Source of the DNA: Bacteroidales bacterium
Lineage (GTDB): Bacteria; Bacteroidota; Bacteroidia; Bacteroidales; BM520
Length of the DNA: 64,000 nucleotides
Direction of reading: 5' to 3'
Assembly: GCA_016285515.1 (NCBI GenBank)
Contig: JAEEQW010000003.1
Coordinates: forward strand, 1-64,000
Positions 61,880 through 64,000 of the stretch are shown piece after piece (within the stretch, counting starts at the first letter, position 1; the number at the start of each line of letters is the position of its first letter). Under the pieces are notes generated by a model. The model ran no database searches, was not told where the DNA came from, and saw only the letters and a program-made list of their open reading frames with translations. The position numbers and the translations under genes were made by a program.

Positions 61880-62317
61880 TTATTTCATTATCTGATAAGT
61901 CCCATCGCTGAACAAGACAATTATGGAGTCTATTCCGTTTTTGGGTGTGGTGTTTGTGTTTGCCGGTGCAGATGTATGTTGTTTTGTTTCCTTGGGCGGT
62001 GTCACCGGTTTTTCCTCCACAGCAATAACTACAGGGGACTCTTCTTTTACCTTTTCCTTTGCCGGTGCTTTAGGTTTGGATTGGGTGGTGTCTGGTTTTT
62101 CATTGCTTGTTTTGTACATATCGCCGACACCTCTCGCAAGCCAGTCGAGATTTATGTCCGGGAACGTTTCCACTACTTTGATAATGAAGTCAAGACTCGG
62201 ATTGTTTCGTCCCGACAATATGTGTGACAACGTTGAACGCTGTATGTTTATGGCAGCTGCAAATTGAGTCGGGCTGAGCTTTTTCGCCTCCATAACCTTG
62301 TTTATTCTTGTAATCAT
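61880..62317 (-). CDS. XRE-family transcriptional regulator
   Basis: A 145-residue protein. An N-terminal helix-turn-helix of the Cro/C1 type (LSPTQFAAAINIQRSTLSHILSGRNNPSLDFIIKVVETFP) binds DNA. The middle is a Pro/Lys/Glu-rich linker (KPKAPAKEKVKEESPVV) and the tail ends IVLFSDGTYQIMK. It probably represses its own gene, since three related palindromes overlap its promoter region. It converges on the subtilase gene. Confidence 0.85.
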   Translation of the reverse strand: MITRINKVMEAKKLSPTQFAAAINIQRSTLSHILSGRNNPSLDFIIKVVETFPDINLDWLARGVGDMYKTSNEKPDTTQSKPKAPAKEKVKEESPVVIAVEEKPVTPPKETKQHTSAPANTNTTPKNGIDSIIVLFSDGTYQIMK

Positions 62318-62347
62318 GATGCTATGTGGATTGACGTTTTTGTTTTG

Positions 62348-62451
62348 GTTACAAAAGTAAAAAATATATTTGATATGACGTTACATTTTTGCAATTAATT
62401 TATGTTACAAGAGTAAACAACACAAGAATGGATTTTGTTTACAAAAGTAAC
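62348..62451. promoter_or_regulatory. Three GTTAC...GTAAC operator-like sites upstream of the XRE gene
   Basis: Sites at 62348-62361 (GTTACAAAAGTAAA), 62404-62418 (GTTACAAGAGTAAAC) and 62437-62451 (GTTTACAAAAGTAAC) share an inverted GTTAC/GTAAC half-site with a 4-base centre. In the minus orientation the first and third contain TACTTTTG, a -7 box; the first is 35 bases before the XRE ATG. Binding would block the promoter. Confidence 0.65.
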
Positions 62452-62516
62452 AGAATGCATATTGGAATTGCTTGATAAAAATTTCAAATTATTTTTTTAT
62501 AATTAATTTTTTCAGA

Positions 62517-62524
62517 TAATTTTG
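62517..62524 (+). promoter_or_regulatory. -7 box for nrnA
   Basis: TAATTTTG followed by CGCC, 20 bases before the ATG. It may serve the downstream GldI-like gene also. Confidence 0.65.
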
Positions 62525-62543
62525 CGCCAAATTTCAGCAAAAA

Positions 62544-63572
62544 ATGAATCAGGATTTGGCAAACAAATTTGAGAATTATATTTTATGTGCGCGTTCGATA
62601 GTGGTGTGTGTGCATAAGTCACCTGACCCTGATGCTGTTGGTTCACTTGTCGCTATGCAGAGATTCTACGACAACCATTTCGCTAAAAAACATGATGCTG
62701 AAATCCATTATATCATACCGGATGAACTGCCTGACCATCTTCAATGGATGATTGAAGGAGAACGTGACAAGTATTTGATTGATGACGACTTCCAAAAAGG
62801 CGGCGAAAGGATTTTCAACGACGCCGAACTTATTGTCTGCATGGATTTGGCTGATTCCGCTCGCATCGCTATGTACGGTCCCCTGTTTGATAAGTCGGAT
62901 GCAGTAAAAGTCAATATAGACCATCATCCTCAAATATGCGATGATTTCGATTTTGTTGTGCGTGACATGTCGGTTTCTTCAACTTCAGAACTACTGTTTA
63001 CCTTGCTGTCGCTCATCAGTGTTGATTCAATTGACTCGTGTATTGCAAATGCGTTATATGCTGGTATTCTTGGCGATACAGGCTCTTTCAGCTATAGTTG
63101 CGACAAACCTTCCACATATTATGTGGTGGCTGAATTGTTGACCCTCGGCGCTGAAGTCGAAAAAATTCACGAACTGCTTTTCAACAACTATCCATACGCG
63201 CGGACACAACTGCTTGGATATGTCCTTGACAAGAAGCTGAAACTGGTTAAAGTGAATAATGAAATGGTTTCATATTATACATTGAGTGTCAGTGAGTTGG
63301 AGGAATATCATTATAAGCCCGGATATCTTGAAAATGTCATAAATTATGCTCTTAATATTAAGGGAGTGAAAGTCGCTGCTTCTTTTGTCCAAAGAAATAA
63401 TAATTTAATCAGAATTTCGTTACGTTCTAAAGGAAAGATTAGAATCAATGAGTTTGCAAGCAATTATTTCAACGGTGGCGGCCATCCTAACGCTTCCGGC
63501 GCTACTGTTTACGACAAGTCCCTTGAAGAATGTGTAGATATTTATTTGAAAAACATTCAGGAAGTATTCTGA
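62544..63572 (+). CDS. nrnA: DHH-family oligoribonuclease / PAP phosphatase
   Basis: A 342-residue DHH-DHHA1 phosphoesterase of the NrnA type. It degrades short RNA (nanoRNA) and pAp in the cytosol. Motifs: KSPDPDAVGSLVAM (DxD), VCMDLADSARI, NIDHHPQ (DHH), YAGILGDTGSFSYS and the DHHA1 signature FNGGGHPNASGA. The length is normal. Its 3' end overlaps the start of the GldI-like lipoprotein gene, a linkage seen in gliding bacteria to my memory. Confidence 0.93.
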   Translation: MNQDLANKFENYILCARSIVVCVHKSPDPDAVGSLVAMQRFYDNHFAKKHDAEIHYIIPDELPDHLQWMIEGERDKYLIDDDFQKGGERIFNDAELIVCMDLADSARIAMYGPLFDKSDAVKVNIDHHPQICDDFDFVVRDMSVSSTSELLFTLLSLISVDSIDSCIANALYAGILGDTGSFSYSCDKPSTYYVVAELLTLGAEVEKIHELLFNNYPYARTQLLGYVLDKKLKLVKVNNEMVSYYTLSVSELEEYHYKPGYLENVINYALNIKGVKVAASFVQRNNNLIRISLRSKGKIRINEFASNYFNGGGHPNASGATVYDKSLEECVDIYLKNIQEVF

Positions 63573-64000
63573 ACGTCACGTTGATCATTTTCGCATTATT
63601 GCTTTTCCCCTCATGCCATAATCGTAACGGAGAACAAGCTGAAACCGATGTCGCGGAACAATACCACACCATTGATTCCGAAATCCTCTATGATGCTCAC
63701 AAAGAGGCTATGAGGAAGGAAAAAATCCAGATTAACGATTTCATCGAACGGTATCATTGGGATATGCTCGAATCACCTACAGGGCTCAGATACATGATTT
63801 ATAAACATGGAAATGGCAGACAGGTCGAAAAAAACGATATAGTCGTACTTGATTATACCGTGAAATTTCTCAATGGGCAACTTGTATATTCTTCCGAAAA
63901 TGACGGGATGAAGATATTTCAGCTGTCGCATTCCGATGAAACCTCCGGTCTGGAAGAGGGGATTCTTATGCTTCATGTTGGGGATAAGGCGAGGTTTATC
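63530..64000 (+). CDS. GldI-like FKBP-type peptidyl-prolyl isomerase lipoprotein (partial)
   Basis: Not in the ORF track because it runs off the window. An ATG at 63530, in a different frame and inside the end of nrnA, opens a frame through the last base (157 codons). After a positively charged start comes a lipoprotein signal (TLIIFALLLFPSCHN). The mature part has helices then TGLRYMIYKHGNGRQVEKNDIVVLDYTVKFLNGQLVYSSE and LEEGILMLHVGDKARF, the FKBP pattern. GldI is a periplasmic lipoprotein isomerase needed for gliding in Flavobacterium; here it may fold T9SS parts. The start is uncertain; a TTG at 63581 is an alternative. Confidence 0.75.
   Translation, partial: MCRYLFEKHSGSILNVTLIIFALLLFPSCHNRNGEQAETDVAEQYHTIDSEILYDAHKEAMRKEKIQINDFIERYHWDMLESPTGLRYMIYKHGNGRQVEKNDIVVLDYTVKFLNGQLVYSSENDGMKIFQLSHSDETSGLEEGILMLHVGDKARFI

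Overview
The window looks like a chromosomal segment of a Bacteroidota bacterium, most likely order Bacteroidales. The evidence is repeated TAnnTTTG promoter boxes, very few Shine-Dalgarno sites, type IX secretion and gliding-family genes (PorT-like, PorE-like, GldA/F/G, GldI-like), secreted proteins with T9SS C-terminal sorting domains, a fused SecDF, and GH27/GH95/GH97 glycosidases. There is no rRNA in the window, so I do not name a genus.

Layout. 0.3-6.7 kb: GH27 alpha-galactosidase, a zinc-finger/SAM methyltransferase, the run aspartate aminotransferase - heptose-7-P kinase - PorT-like barrel - unknown, then tRNA-Glu and rpsT. 6.7-12 kb (minus): GldA-GldF-GldG-DUF4340 ABC cluster and an orphan OppC-type permease, diverging from a MORN-repeat protein. 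12.8-21.2 kb (minus): one tightly packed run porE-like - purM - VanZ-like - GH97 - GH95. 21.3-24.4 kb: secDF. 24.6-29.6 kb: T9SS-sorted FG-GAP protein, SGNH hydrolase, NUC1 nuclease, LemA-like pair. 29.8-36.1 kb: iorBA, an outer-membrane barrel, a lipoprotein, a PflA-like radical SAM protein and an SSS symporter. 36.2-41.3 kb: M16 protease, esterase lipoprotein and a UDG-family protein. 56.3-64 kb returns to housekeeping genes: prfA-pyrF-malic enzyme, folA, tRNA-His, a T9SS-sorted subtilase, an XRE regulator, nrnA and a partial GldI-like lipoprotein that the ORF track omits because it runs off the edge.

The accessory region is 41.3-56.3 kb, a mosaic defence island. In order: an AbiEi/AbiEii toxin-antitoxin pair with a perfect palindrome at its promoter; a GC-rich DIP1984-family gene; a 28-codon DUF4007-like stub that still has its promoter; an apparently N-truncated Fic protein; an HNH endonuclease; a SAM-methyltransferase fused to a HIT domain; a HamA-like nuclease and HamB-like helicase (Hachiman); a small membrane protein; the C-terminal part of a DndD/SMC-like ATPase; a further dnd-type-locus candidate; and two AAA ATPases (DUF4143 type and DUF234 type), each with its own short tandem repeat array beside its promoter. 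Three copies of a degenerate IS/MITE-like repeat punctuate the island.

Main hypothesis. The DUF4007 stub on the left and the DndD-like ATPase C-terminus on the right look like the two ends of an older phosphorothioation-type (dnd-like) locus. Its middle seems to have been replaced by an AT-rich cassette: HNH, methyltransferase-HIT, HamA, HamB and a membrane protein. The cassette is close-packed and the HNH and methyltransferase-HIT genes overlap. It may therefore be an extended Hachiman-type system rather than plain HamAB. All family names were assigned by reading motifs, not by database search.
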